Below, one piece after another: positions 34,024 to 43,243 of a stretch of 64,000 nucleotides of DNA. Positions within the stretch are counted from its first letter, which is position 1. Each line of letters starts with the position of its first letter. The stretch lies in NCBI GenBank assembly GCA_028284415.1, contig JANQRU010000004.1:992001-1056000 (forward strand), read 5' to 3'. A program made the translations under genes and the position numbers. The notes below the pieces were generated by a model, which worked only from the letters and a program-made list of their open reading frames with translations, was not told where the DNA came from and did not search any database. The DNA comes from Pyrinomonadaceae bacterium (GTDB lineage: Bacteria; Acidobacteriota; Blastocatellia; Pyrinomonadales; Pyrinomonadaceae).

Positions 34024-34530
34024 TTACTTGGCTTTCATAGCTTTTTCTTTATCGGTACATCCATTTCTATCCATTGTCGAAGATGCTCCGCCGATCAGCC
34101 AGCCTTTTTCAGTGCGAACCAAGTGAAAAGCATTCGCACCGCAATGTGAGATTTTGTCGTTAACAAAAAATACATATCTTCCCGAAACGAGTGCCAAATC
34201 GTCGTGGATTTCTACTTTGTGGTCATACATAACCTCTTTGATCTCGGCATTTTTTACAGCAAAGCTTTTAGAAAACTGCTCGGCTTTGAGCGTTTGAATT
34301 AATGATTTTCCGTCCGCTTGTTTTATAAGAGCGACAAGTTGTGCATCCGCCGTATGCAAAGCGACAATTGCATCGGGCTTGTGTGCTGCCATATTGTCAA
34401 AGAGTTTATCAACGACCGCCACAACCGCTTTTTTGTCATCAATCTTTTTAGTTTTCATCTCACTTTTTTGTCCGTAAGCGGAAATGGAAATTGCCAAAAC
34501 GAAGATCGCTAATACAAGTTTTTTATACAT
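34024..34530 (-). CDS. Exported NTF2-like (DUF4440/SnoaL) protein
   Basis: A 168-residue exported protein with a signal peptide (1-20, ending SAYGQ) and a cone-shaped NTF2-like domain. Motifs of that fold seen here are the helix VVAVVDKLFDNMAAHKPDAIVALHT and the strands VEIHDDLALVSGRYVFF and AFHLVRTEKGWLIGG. Two Cys (SHCGAN and NGCTD) might be linked in the periplasm. Such proteins bind small molecules or act as isomerases or chaperones. It is divergent from the next gene (34664), with a 133-base gap. Confidence 0.83.
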   Translation of the reverse strand: MYKKLVLAIFVLAISISAYGQKSEMKTKKIDDKKAVVAVVDKLFDNMAAHKPDAIVALHTADAQLVALIKQADGKSLIQTLKAEQFSKSFAVKNAEIKEVMYDHKVEIHDDLALVSGRYVFFVNDKISHCGANAFHLVRTEKGWLIGGASSTMDRNGCTDKEKAMKAK

Positions 34531-34663
34531 AATTTTTTACCCTTAATTTTTGATTTGAGTTTTTTACGCAACTCAAGCAGAAAATGTTTTTTGATGGAGA
34601 ACGGCATTTAAAAAACATACATCTGTTACAATAAGACAAAAAATAATTTACCTGAATAAATTT

Positions 34664-35779
34664 ATGAAAATCGAGAACTTTTTAAGCAAATTCATCATTA
34701 TAAGTGTGGTTATGTCAGCCGTAGCGTTTCAAGCCTTTGAAGTTCAAGGTCAGCAAACAATGACGATCGAGGAATACGAACCAAAATCAACTTTGGTCGT
34801 TCCTGAAAATCCCGTAACTCGTGCGAAATATCCGTTTATAGATGTTCACAGCCATCTTTGGAGAGTCAGGACTCAAGAAGATGTCGAAAAAATGATCGGC
34901 GAGATGAATGAATTGAACTTGAAGGTCATAGTTAACTTGAGCGGTGGAAACGGCGAAAGATTGGCAAACAATGTGAAAACTCTGAAAACTAAATATCCAA
35001 AGCGTTTTATAGTTTTTGCCAATATTGATTTTCGGAAAATCGATGAACCAAATTTTGGTGAGAACGCTGCGAAGCAATTGGAGGAAGATGTCAGAAATGG
35101 TGCTTCGGGTTTGAAAATTTTCAAAAATTTAGGACTTACATTAAAAGATAAATCAGGAAAACGAGTTCCAACCGACGATCCCAGACTTGATCCGATTTTC
35201 AAAAAATGTGCCGAACTCAAAATTCCCGTGTTGATTCACACAGGCGAACCGATCGCGTTTTTTGATACACACGATAAATACAATGAGCGTTGGCTTGAGC
35301 TAAAAATGTTTCCAAGACGTGCAAGACCTGCCGATAAATTTCCTTCGTGGGAAAAGGTTATACAAGAACAACATAATCTTTTTGCAAAGCATCCGAAGAC
35401 AATCTTTATCAACGCACATTTCGGCTGGATGGCAAATGATTTGAAACGTCTGGGCAAACTTATTGATAAATATCCAAATGTTTACCCTGAAGTTGCGGCA
35501 ATCGTCGCCGAACTCGGACGACAACCCAAATTTGCGAGAGAATTTTTCATCAAATACCAAGACCGCGTTTTGTTCGGAAAAGATACGTATCGCCCCGTCG
35601 AATACCACACATATTTCCGAATCTTTGAAACTGCTGACGAATATTTTCCATACTTCCGCAAACGCCACGCATTTTGGCGTATGTATGGCTTAGATTTGCC
35701 CGATGAAGTTTTAAAAAAATTCTATTACAAGAATGCGATGAAGATAATTCCGGGAATTGATAAGAAACTCTTTGAATAA
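34664..35779 (+). CDS. Exported amidohydrolase_2-type hydrolase
   Basis: A 371-residue protein with a signal segment (about 8-30, ending VQGQ) and a TIM-barrel of the amidohydrolase_2 family. FIDVHSHLWR supplies HxH, the barrel His lie in LIHTGEP and INAHFGWM, and FGKDTYR gives the terminal Asp. It is not a paralogue of the three tandem amidohydrolases: its barrel is the short uncomposite type. Members hydrolyse or decarboxylate aromatic acids; the substrate here is unknown. It ends at a perfect palindromic terminator shared with the aldolase. Confidence 0.85.
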   Translation: MKIENFLSKFIIISVVMSAVAFQAFEVQGQQTMTIEEYEPKSTLVVPENPVTRAKYPFIDVHSHLWRVRTQEDVEKMIGEMNELNLKVIVNLSGGNGERLANNVKTLKTKYPKRFIVFANIDFRKIDEPNFGENAAKQLEEDVRNGASGLKIFKNLGLTLKDKSGKRVPTDDPRLDPIFKKCAELKIPVLIHTGEPIAFFDTHDKYNERWLELKMFPRRARPADKFPSWEKVIQEQHNLFAKHPKTIFINAHFGWMANDLKRLGKLIDKYPNVYPEVAAIVAELGRQPKFAREFFIKYQDRVLFGKDTYRPVEYHTYFRIFETADEYFPYFRKRHAFWRMYGLDLPDEVLKKFYYKNAMKIIPGIDKKLFE

Positions 35780-35785
35780 TTGAGA

Positions 35786-35819
35786 AAAGGGAATTTAGTT
35801 CGCGAACTAAATTCCCTTT
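35786..35819. terminator. Palindromic bidirectional terminator
   Basis: Thirty-four bases form a perfect palindrome (AAAGGGAATTTAGTTCG and its complement), with T-rich flanks. It can end both the amidohydrolase and the convergent aldolase. Confidence 0.88.
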
Positions 35820-35843
35820 CTAAGTTGAATATTTTTTTTAGAT

Positions 35844-36923
35844 TTAAGCTACTGTGACTTCTTCGCTCAGATACACATCTTGAATTGCATTTAGAAGTTC
35901 AACACCTTCATCGGTCGGACGTTGGAAAGCTTTACGACCTGAGATCAAGCCCATTCCGCCGCCGCGTTTATTGATAACCGCCGTGCGAACAGCCGCTGCC
36001 AAATCGCCGTGTCCTTTTGATTCGCCACCGGAATTTATAAGTCCGCAACGTCCCATATAGTTATTGGCAACTTGGTAACGAACGAGATCAATTGGGTTGT
36101 CGGATGATAATTCATCATAGACTTTCGGGTTGGTTTTGCCGTAATCGCTTTCGCCCATATTCATCGCATTGTAACCGCCATTTATGGTCGGTAATTTTTG
36201 CTTGATGATGTCGGCTTGGATTGTTACGCCGAGATGATTTGCTTGTCCCGTCAAATCTGCTGCCGAGTGCATATTGCCTTGCTCGGTTTTGAATGCGGAG
36301 TTTCTCAAATAACACCAGAGAATCGTTGCCATTCCGAGTTCGTGTGCGTAGTTAAATGCTTCGGCGATCTCGACAATCTGGCGATTTGATTCTTCCGAAC
36401 CGAAATAAATTGTCGCACCAACAGCAACCGCACCCAAGTTTTTCGCTTCTTCAATATTTCCAAATAAAACCTGATCGAATGTGTTTGGATAAGTCAAAAG
36501 TTCGTTGTGATTGATCTTAACGATAAACGGAATTTTGTGTGCGTAACGACGCGAAACTGCTCCTAAAACTCCGAAGGTTGAAGCAACCGCATTACAGCCG
36601 CCTTCAATTGCTAATTCGACAATGTTCTTCGGATCAAAAAGTTTTGGATTCGGAGCAAAACTCGCTCCCGCCGAATGCTCTATGCCTTGGTCAACGGGCA
36701 GAATTGAAAGATACCCCGTTCCCGCAAGTCTGCCGTTATCAAAAAGCGTCTGCATTGAACGCAAAACCTGCGGATTTCTATCTGATTCCATCCAAACGCG
36801 ATCAACAAAATCGCCGCCCGGAACATGTATATTTTCTTTGGAAATTGTGTTAGAAGTGTGTCCTAAAAGTGTTTCGGCTTCATCGCCTAATAATTCTTGA
36901 ATATTACTGTAATCAACAGCCAT
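35844..36923 (-). CDS. fbaB: Class I fructose-bisphosphate aldolase, FbaB/DhnA type
   Basis: A 359-residue aldolase that splits fructose 1,6-bisphosphate in glycolysis and gluconeogenesis. It belongs to the FbaB/DhnA Schiff-base family: [10 protein letters not shown] and the [12 protein letters not shown] motif are characteristic, and the later [12 protein letters not shown] holds the phosphate-binding loop, followed by GRKAFQRP. Length equals the bacterial norm. The start is the ATG at 36923 ([13 protein letters not shown]), after a GGAGATG. It is followed by a shared terminator and has no partners. Confidence 0.93.
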   Translation of the reverse strand: MAVDYSNIQELLGDEAETLLGHTSNTISKENIHVPGGDFVDRVWMESDRNPQVLRSMQTLFDNGRLAGTGYLSILPVDQGIEHSAGASFAPNPKLFDPKNIVELAIEGGCNAVASTFGVLGAVSRRYAHKIPFIVKINHNELLTYPNTFDQVLFGNIEEAKNLGAVAVGATIYFGSEESNRQIVEIAEAFNYAHELGMATILWCYLRNSAFKTEQGNMHSAADLTGQANHLGVTIQADIIKQKLPTINGGYNAMNMGESDYGKTNPKVYDELSSDNPIDLVRYQVANNYMGRCGLINSGGESKGHGDLAAAVRTAVINKRGGGMGLISGRKAFQRPTDEGVELLNAIQDVYLSEEVTVA

Positions 36924-37198
36924 TTTTTTAATACATCTCCTGCTTTTTTATGGTTAAATTTTTATAATAAAACGATTTTTCGGGAAATTATAACACAGAA
37001 ACTAACTTTATTCCGTTTAGGGTGAATATTGAACAAAAAAGAGTTTTGATGTAATATGACGCACATAAACCTAACGAACAAAAGGTAGTATTTTAACTAA
37101 GAAAAGCTTGCAAATCCCTTATTGCAATTTTCTCATAATCACTTAACCCGTTTCAGTTAGAAGCGGTGAAACACCCAAAGAGGATAGTAAAATTGAAT

Positions 37199-39223
37199 AT
37201 GAATTTCCCAATAAAGAAGCATGTAATGTTGCTTTTTTCGCTGTGTCTTGTTTTTTTGTTTTCCCAAGTATTAATAGCAGGTGATAACGATTGGAAACCT
37301 GTTACTCCTGAAGAACTTTCGATGAAAAAAGGTATGGTTGAAGCCGATGCTGATGCCGAAGCAATTTTTTGGGAGGTTAGGATCAATGATCGTTCAAGCT
37401 CGAAATTGTCTCTTGAGCATTATGTTCGTGTAAAAATTCTGACGGAAAGAGGACGTGAGAAGTACAGTAAATTCGATATACCTTACACGAAAAGAATGAA
37501 GATCAAGGATGTTGCGGCGAGAGTAATCAAACCCGACGGAGCGATCGTTGAAATTTCAAAAGATGACATTTTTGAAAGAGATATTGTCAAGGTCAATAAA
37601 ACAAAGGTTAAAGCTAAATCTTTTGCTGTTCCGAATATTGAGCCTGGCGTGATAGTTGAATACCAATACCGGGAAATAATCAGAAACGCCGGAGCAGTTG
37701 GAATGAAACTCGTTTTTCAAAGAGATATTCCAATTCAAAAAATCTCTTATTACTACAAACCTTATAGCAAAAAGAGCAAACCCAGATTTCAGTCATATAA
37801 TTTCAATGACACAAATTTCATCAAAGACAAAAAAGGTTTTTATCTTGCCGAACGTAAAAATGTTCCGGCTTTTAAAGAAGAACCCAGAATGCCACCTGAA
37901 GATATGGTTCGTCCCTGGATGCTTCTGCAAGGTTTAGATATCTCATTCTCTAGTAATTCCCTCTATTCGTATTCGATTGTTATCAAGGATCCGAGTAACC
38001 CTGGAGGTTTTTGGGGCGGATATGGGTTGGAAAGAAGACCTTTAGTTAAAGCTATGCTCAAAAAGGACAAGAGTATAACGAAAATGGCTGAGCAGGTTAC
38101 GGCTTCCGCTAAAACTGATGAAGAAAAAATTAAAAGGCTTTACGATTTTGTCCAGACACAAATTCATAATACTTCTTTCGACACGACATTAACCGAAGAT
38201 GAAAGAGATGATTTACCAAAAATCAAAGCAATTAAAGATGTTTTAAAGAAAAAGCAAGCTTCTATTCCATATATAGATATGCTTTTTGGAGCAATGGCAC
38301 ATTCGCTTGGACTTGAAACCAGAATTGCATTTTTAGCCGACAGAAGTGAAATGTTCTTTACGCCGAAAATGACAAATGAAAATTTTGTACATCAGGGAGC
38401 CATTGCAGTAAATGTAAACGGCAAATGGAAATTTTTTAACCCGGGAATAAAGTTTTTACCACAGGGAATGCTTGTCTGGTATGAGGAAGATGTTTGGGCT
38501 CTTTTGGTAGGTGAAAACACTATGCAGTGGGTTGAAACTCCTTATACGACGAAGGAAAAATCTAATGCTGAACGAACCGGTAAATTTGAACTTCTTGAAG
38601 ATGGAACTCTAGAAGGAACAGTTACGGTCAAATACACGGGGCAGATGGCTCTTACGGAAAGATTAAGTTCTTTTGATAAGTCGGAAAACCGAAGACAAGA
38701 AGAAATCATAAACGACGTCAAATCCCGCATCAGTTCAGCGGAAGTTTCGGAAGTTTCTATACAGAATCTGGATAATCATCGTCTTCCTCTGATTCACAAC
38801 TATAAGATACGAATTCCGAATTATGCCCAAAAAACCGGTAAGCGTATGTTCTTCCAACCAGGTGTTTTTGAATACGGTGAAAATCCTCTGTTTGCAACTG
38901 CTGACAGAAAATATGACGTTTACTTTGAGTATCCTTGGTCAGAAAATGACAAGATTCAGATCAAATTGCCAAAAGGATTTTCATTAGACAATGCCGATTC
39001 GCCTTCTCCGCTAAATGATACTCAAAAAATAGGATTACTTGATATAAAGATGAATATTGATAGAAGCAATAACATCTTAAGTTTTGATCGAAAATTCTAT
39101 TTCGGCGGCGGCGGATATACGTTTTTTAAAGTGCGCTCTTACAAAGCAGTAAAAAATATGTTTGATGCATTTCATAAAGCTGATGCACATACGATTTCTT
39201 TGAAGAAAAATGTAACACCGTAA
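37199..39223 (+). CDS. Exported DUF3857 protein with degenerate transglutaminase domain
   Basis: A 674-residue exported protein. After a signal segment (about 8-28) comes the DUF3857 domain (LSLEHYVRVKILTERGREKYS and YTKRMKIKDVAARVIKPDGAIVEI), then a transglutaminase-like region (380-450) and a DUF3858-type beta tail. Compared with its neighbour at 39296, the catalytic Cys motif (GDCKDKATL) is replaced by ASIPYIDML (Ile at about residue 356), and the Asp motif (FDATD) by FNPGI, while the His area survives (VHQGAIAV). It is thus probably inactive. A GTG at 37166 and a TTG at 37193 (AGAGGA 8 bases before) are alternative starts. Confidence 0.8.
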   Translation: MNFPIKKHVMLLFSLCLVFLFSQVLIAGDNDWKPVTPEELSMKKGMVEADADAEAIFWEVRINDRSSSKLSLEHYVRVKILTERGREKYSKFDIPYTKRMKIKDVAARVIKPDGAIVEISKDDIFERDIVKVNKTKVKAKSFAVPNIEPGVIVEYQYREIIRNAGAVGMKLVFQRDIPIQKISYYYKPYSKKSKPRFQSYNFNDTNFIKDKKGFYLAERKNVPAFKEEPRMPPEDMVRPWMLLQGLDISFSSNSLYSYSIVIKDPSNPGGFWGGYGLERRPLVKAMLKKDKSITKMAEQVTASAKTDEEKIKRLYDFVQTQIHNTSFDTTLTEDERDDLPKIKAIKDVLKKKQASIPYIDMLFGAMAHSLGLETRIAFLADRSEMFFTPKMTNENFVHQGAIAVNVNGKWKFFNPGIKFLPQGMLVWYEEDVWALLVGENTMQWVETPYTTKEKSNAERTGKFELLEDGTLEGTVTVKYTGQMALTERLSSFDKSENRRQEEIINDVKSRISSAEVSEVSIQNLDNHRLPLIHNYKIRIPNYAQKTGKRMFFQPGVFEYGENPLFATADRKYDVYFEYPWSENDKIQIKLPKGFSLDNADSPSPLNDTQKIGLLDIKMNIDRSNNILSFDRKFYFGGGGYTFFKVRSYKAVKNMFDAFHKADAHTISLKKNVTP

Positions 39224-39238
39224 TTCAACTCACTTTTT

Positions 39239-39287
39239 GAGAGTTAATATCTTTTCTGCACAAAGATATTAACTCTCCTATTTTTTG
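39239..39287 (+). terminator. Strong terminator between the two DUF3857 genes
   Basis: A 16-bp perfect stem (GAGAGTTAATATCTTT, 39239-39254, with its complement at 39262-39277) is followed by T6. The next gene's GGAGG begins right after the T run, so the element may attenuate or separate the two genes. Confidence 0.88.
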
Positions 39288-39295
39288 GAGGATAT

Positions 39296-41263
39296 ATGTT
39301 CAAAAACTCTCGCCCGATTTTAATTTTTAGTTTTACTTTCATACTTGCTATTAATGCTTTTGGAGGCTCCCCCCCTTCATGGCTAAAACAGGCATCGAAA
39401 ATCAAGACACCCACCTATGAAAAAGATGTTCCCGCAGTTGTTTTGCATAACGAACAGGAAACAACTGTTAATGAAAACGGCAAAATTGTTACGACCGAAC
39501 GCTATGCGATCAAACTTCTGAATCGTGAAGGAAGAGGTTTTGCCAGAGCAAGAGGCTTTTATCTGGTAAGTGCAGGAAAAGTCCGTGATATGGAAGCTTG
39601 GGTTGTTTATCAAAACGGCTCAAATAAAGATTACGGTAAAAAAGAAACGTTAGATGTAATTGCCGATCAAGATGACGTTTACAATGAGGGACGCGTAAAA
39701 GTTATTGATGCTTCTAATGATGTAAATGTCGGCGATGTCTTTGGATATACGATCGAAACGGAAAATCCACCGCTCTTTTATCAGGATATATGGCAATTTC
39801 AGGGACGTTTGCCGACTGTAAATTCTCGGTATGTTTTAAATCTTCCAAACAATTGGACTGCTTCGAGCGTTACTTTTAATCACACGGATATAAAACCAAC
39901 GGTTAGCGGTTCAAGATACATCTGGCAACTCGGAAATCTTCCACCGATTCCTCCCGAACCGATGGCACCTTCGGTTATGAATCTGGCACCTTTTATGGCT
40001 GTAAACTTTAAGCCAGACGAAGCTAACAAAGGGATAAACCGCACCTTTAATAATTGGAAAGAAGTTTCAAAATGGGCGACTGGATTATACGATCCGCAAG
40101 TTGTTATCAACGACGAAATTGCTGCTAAAGCCAGAGAATTAACAGCGAATGCAAAAACCGAGTTGGATAAAATCAAGGCTATCGGAACTTACGTGCAAAA
40201 TCTCCAATATATCTCAATTGACATTGGTGTAGCTTATGGAAATGGCTATAAACCGAGGGCTTCGGACAAAGTTATGTCACGTGGGTATGGAGATTGTAAG
40301 GATAAAGCAACCTTGATGCGGGCGATGCTTCAAGCACTGAAAATTGAATCCTATCCGGTTGCTATTTATTCAGGGGACCCGACATTCGTTCGCAAAGAAT
40401 GGGCATCTCCGAGACAGTTTAATCACTGCATCATTGCAGTTCGTGTAAGCAAAGAAACTGAATCACCGACTGTTATTGAAAATGAAAAGCTGGGCAGACT
40501 TCTAATTTTTGATGCGACCGATGATATGACTCCAGTTGGGGATTTGCCTGATTATTTGCAGGGAAGTTATGGTCTTGTGATGGCTGGTGAGAATGGCAAT
40601 CTATTGGAAATGCCGACGACTCCGCCTGAAAATAATTCTTTGGAAAGAACAATAGAAGTTAAGGTTGCGGAAAATGGCTCTATCGCAGGAAAAATCCACG
40701 AAGCTACGAGCGGACAATCATCAAGGTATGAGCGAACAATGTTCAGAAGGCTTTCAAAAAGCGATTATCAAAAAATGATTGAGCGTTGGTTAACAACTGG
40801 AGCAACAGCCGCTAAACTTGTTAACTTTACTCCAAAAGATAATCATCTTGATGCAAGTTTCGATCTGAAAGTTGAATTTTCTGCTCCGACATACGGACAG
40901 CTTATGCAGAATCGCCTGCTTATATTTAAGCCTGCGATCGTAAATCGTTCGCGTTCGATTTATTTGACGGATAAAGAAAGAACGCACCCAGTTTCTTTGG
41001 AATCAAACTCGTTTAATGAAACAGCTGTCTTTGAACTTCCGAAAGGATTTATCGTTGATGAAGTTCCTGACGAGGTTAGTTTAGACACTTCTTTCGGAAA
41101 GTATTCGACAAGTTATGAAGTAAAAGAAGGAAAGCTGATCTTTAAGCGTTCTTTGGTAACAAATCGAACAATTGTTCCAACAGAAAAATACAACATAGTT
41201 CGGGATTTTTACTCAAAAATACGTGATGCGGAGCAATCTCCTGTTGTGCTTTTGAGAAAATAA
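39296..41263 (+). CDS. Exported DUF3857/transglutaminase protein
   Basis: A 655-residue exported protein with signal peptide (about 1-23, ending AFGGS). DUF3857 (VVLHNEQETTVNENGKIVTTERYAI) leads to a transglutaminase-like fold with an intact triad: Cys334 in YGDCKDKATL, His377 in FNHCIIAV and Asp406 in FDATDD. The C-terminal DUF3858-type beta segment follows (VDEVPDEVSLDTSFGKYSTSYE). It probably crosslinks or cleaves at Gln/Lys outside the cytoplasm. The ribosome-binding site GGAGG follows a terminator. It is a distant paralogue of the preceding gene. Confidence 0.88.
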   Translation: MFKNSRPILIFSFTFILAINAFGGSPPSWLKQASKIKTPTYEKDVPAVVLHNEQETTVNENGKIVTTERYAIKLLNREGRGFARARGFYLVSAGKVRDMEAWVVYQNGSNKDYGKKETLDVIADQDDVYNEGRVKVIDASNDVNVGDVFGYTIETENPPLFYQDIWQFQGRLPTVNSRYVLNLPNNWTASSVTFNHTDIKPTVSGSRYIWQLGNLPPIPPEPMAPSVMNLAPFMAVNFKPDEANKGINRTFNNWKEVSKWATGLYDPQVVINDEIAAKARELTANAKTELDKIKAIGTYVQNLQYISIDIGVAYGNGYKPRASDKVMSRGYGDCKDKATLMRAMLQALKIESYPVAIYSGDPTFVRKEWASPRQFNHCIIAVRVSKETESPTVIENEKLGRLLIFDATDDMTPVGDLPDYLQGSYGLVMAGENGNLLEMPTTPPENNSLERTIEVKVAENGSIAGKIHEATSGQSSRYERTMFRRLSKSDYQKMIERWLTTGATAAKLVNFTPKDNHLDASFDLKVEFSAPTYGQLMQNRLLIFKPAIVNRSRSIYLTDKERTHPVSLESNSFNETAVFELPKGFIVDEVPDEVSLDTSFGKYSTSYEVKEGKLIFKRSLVTNRTIVPTEKYNIVRDFYSKIRDAEQSPVVLLRK

Positions 41264-41285
41264 AATTTAACATCTGAAATGAATG

Positions 41286-41320
41286 AAAGGGAGAAGGTTT
41301 TGCTTTCTCCCTTTTTTTCT
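41286..41320 (+). terminator. Terminator after the DUF3857 protein
   Basis: AAAGGGAGAA (41286-41295) pairs with TTCTCCCTTT (41305-41314), followed by T-rich bases. Confidence 0.9.
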
Positions 41321-41405
41321 GTGTAACCTCTTCACCTTATCGCTAAGTGCTGTTTTTGCAGTATTTACGCATTTGAGAAAAACCTGCGTTTTATGCATAA
41401 TTTAC

Positions 41406-41434
41406 TTGTTTCATCTGTGAAACAATGATATAAT
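41406..41434 (+). promoter_or_regulatory. Sigma70-like promoter with overlapping palindrome
   Basis: TTGTTT (41406-41411) stands 17 bases before TATAAT (41429-41434), itself preceded by TG (extended -10). The palindrome TTGTTTCA-TCTG-TGAAACAA (41406-41425) covers the -35 and most of the spacer, as an operator would. The next gene begins 28 bases after the -10. Confidence 0.65.
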
Positions 41435-41461
41435 AATGTTCAGTGAGGTGGTAAAAAAGTT

Positions 41462-41995
41462 ATGACTAGAAAAGCTAAATTAGAAATCGTAAAAGCAGAA
41501 GAAACAGAAGAAATTAAAAGCAAGAAAGATATGATTCTTTCGCTTTATAAATCGGGAACTACGGAGATTGAAGCGATCTCGGCTATTTCGGGAGCGAAGC
41601 CAAGTTATGTCGGTTCAGTTCTGCACAAAGAGGGTCTGATTGATAACTATTTTGATCTATATACCTCGACCGCTTATCCGATGAATGTTTACTCAAAACA
41701 TTTTCGTGGAAAGTTGGGTTTTAAGGATGTAAAAACGGCTCGCCGAAGCGTTCGTGAGTTGGAAAAAACTTACAACTATTTCAGACGAAAAGAAGACCGT
41801 GCCGGACAGCATCATGCTCTCGAAATGGGTTTGTTAATGCTCAACCGTGCAAGATGGACAGGAAAGACAGAAGAATCAGAGATTTATCGAATCTGGCTTG
41901 CTGATAAGCTTAGCCGTCCGCTCGTTAAAGAAGCGAAAGATAATGTAATTCAATTTCCGCAAGCTGAAGGAAAAGAAGAAAAGCTCGCGGCATAA
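41462..41995 (+). CDS. Conserved hypothetical protein with possible HTH
   Basis: A 177-residue soluble protein. Residues 22-58 (DMILSLYKSGTTEIEAISAISGAKPSYVGSVLHKEGL) have the pattern of a helix-turn-helix, with the second helix at about 46-56. The middle and C-terminal parts are charged and helical (FRRKEDRAGQHHALEMGLLMLNRARW). The GAGGTGG ribosome-binding site is strong. It is preceded by a promoter with an overlapping operator-like palindrome, so it may regulate itself; this is inference. The next gene is ruvB, behind a long hairpin. Confidence 0.75.
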   Translation: MTRKAKLEIVKAEETEEIKSKKDMILSLYKSGTTEIEAISAISGAKPSYVGSVLHKEGLIDNYFDLYTSTAYPMNVYSKHFRGKLGFKDVKTARRSVRELEKTYNYFRRKEDRAGQHHALEMGLLMLNRARWTGKTEESEIYRIWLADKLSRPLVKEAKDNVIQFPQAEGKEEKLAA

Positions 41996-42008
41996 AATAG
42001 TTAGTTTA

Positions 42009-42101
42009 GTGTCAGTAGCCCGACCGTAAGGGAGGGCTTTTGCTAGTAAATTTAAATAGTTGATTAGCTAAAGCTCTCTTTCACAGTCGGGCTATTGATA
42101 C
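42009..42101 (+). ncRNA. Long hairpin in the ruvB leader
   Basis: The arms 42009-42046 and 42064-42101 pair over about 37 positions with only three mismatches and about five G-U pairs; the G-U pairs fall correctly only in plus-strand RNA. A nested alternative hairpin (AGCCC/GGGCT around loop GACCGTAAGGGA, 42017-42038) shares its loop with an element at 59127. It lies 26 bases before ruvB and could control its expression, or be a free RNA. Confidence 0.65.
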
Positions 42102-42126
42102 CTTTAAATGTAGGGGTTCACAAAAA

Positions 42127-43182
42127 ATGACTTTGAAATTAGTAGAAAATGAAACACTAAAAAACAATTTGACCATTGGGGAAGCAACACTCGAAGATGT
42201 TTCAGTAGAGCCAAGTTTGCGTCCGAAATGTCTGGACGAATACATCGGTCAAACAAAACTTATAAACAATTTACGCATATTTTTGAAAGCCGCCCTTAGA
42301 CGCGGCGAAGCACTCGATCACGTCCTTTTATTTGGACCTCCGGGACTTGGTAAAACTTCACTCTCGATAATTATCGCCAACGAACTTGGAGCAAATTTGA
42401 AGGCAGTTTCCGCACCGGCAGTCGAAAAATCAGGAGATTTAGCGGCGATTTTAACGAATTTAGAAGAAGGAGATGTTTTATTCATAGACGAAATTCATCG
42501 CTTGCGTCCGCAGGTCGAAGAAATACTCTATTCAGCAATGGAAGATTACTATCTGGATATAATGATCGGCGAGGGTGCGGCGGCTCGTTCGGTTCGTCTG
42601 GAATTACCGAAATTTACATTAGTTGGAGCAACGACTCGTGCCGGAATGATCTCAGCACCTTTGCGCGGACGTTTCGGGATCATAAATCATCTGGATTTTT
42701 ATCCACCAAAAGACTTGGAAGTTATCGCCCACCGTTCAGCGGAAATTTTAGGTGTAGATATGGAAGCAAGCGGTGCGAATGAACTCGCCAGACGGTCACG
42801 CGGAACGCCACGGATTGCCAATCGTCTGCTAAGAAGAGTAAGGGATTTTGCCGAAGTTTTAAGTGATGGAAAAATAACGGGCGAGGTTGCCAGAAAAGCC
42901 CTCGATAAAATGGAAGTTGATCGTTTTGGTTTAGATGAAGTTGACCGCAAACTTCTGACAAACATAATCGAAAAATTTGACGGCGGACCTGTCGGTCTGG
43001 GAACAATCTCAGCTTCAATCCAAGAAGAAAAAGATTCGATCGAGGAAGTTATCGAACCTTATCTTATTCAAATCGGTTTCTTAAACCGCACACCTCGCGG
43101 AAGAATCGTGACACCTGCGGCTTACGATCATTTTGGGTATGAATATGAAAATGAGAACAATGTGATAGCTATGGCAAGTTAA
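42127..43182 (+). CDS. ruvB: Holliday junction helicase subunit RuvB
   Basis: A 351-residue AAA+ motor that drives RuvA-bound Holliday junctions in recombination. Walker A is GPPGLGKTS, Walker B FIDEIHR, sensor 1 [10 protein letters not shown] and sensor 2 the [16 protein letters not shown] region. The winged-helix C-terminal domain is present ([23 protein letters not shown] through [10 protein letters not shown]). Length fits the family. RuvA and RuvC are not in this window. A long structured leader lies immediately upstream and a terminator follows at 43194. Confidence 0.97.
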   Translation: MTLKLVENETLKNNLTIGEATLEDVSVEPSLRPKCLDEYIGQTKLINNLRIFLKAALRRGEALDHVLLFGPPGLGKTSLSIIIANELGANLKAVSAPAVEKSGDLAAILTNLEEGDVLFIDEIHRLRPQVEEILYSAMEDYYLDIMIGEGAAARSVRLELPKFTLVGATTRAGMISAPLRGRFGIINHLDFYPPKDLEVIAHRSAEILGVDMEASGANELARRSRGTPRIANRLLRRVRDFAEVLSDGKITGEVARKALDKMEVDRFGLDEVDRKLLTNIIEKFDGGPVGLGTISASIQEEKDSIEEVIEPYLIQIGFLNRTPRGRIVTPAAYDHFGYEYENENNVIAMAS

Positions 43183-43193
43183 ATTTGAAATAA

Positions 43194-43227
43194 AAAAATA
43201 CCCATCTCCGATGAGGCGGGTATTTTT
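43194..43227. terminator. Bidirectional terminator
   Basis: AAAAATACCC (43194-43203) pairs with GGGTATTTTT (43218-43227). It separates ruvB from the convergent YceI genes. Confidence 0.9.
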
Positions 43228-43243
43228 ACGTATTTACGAATTT

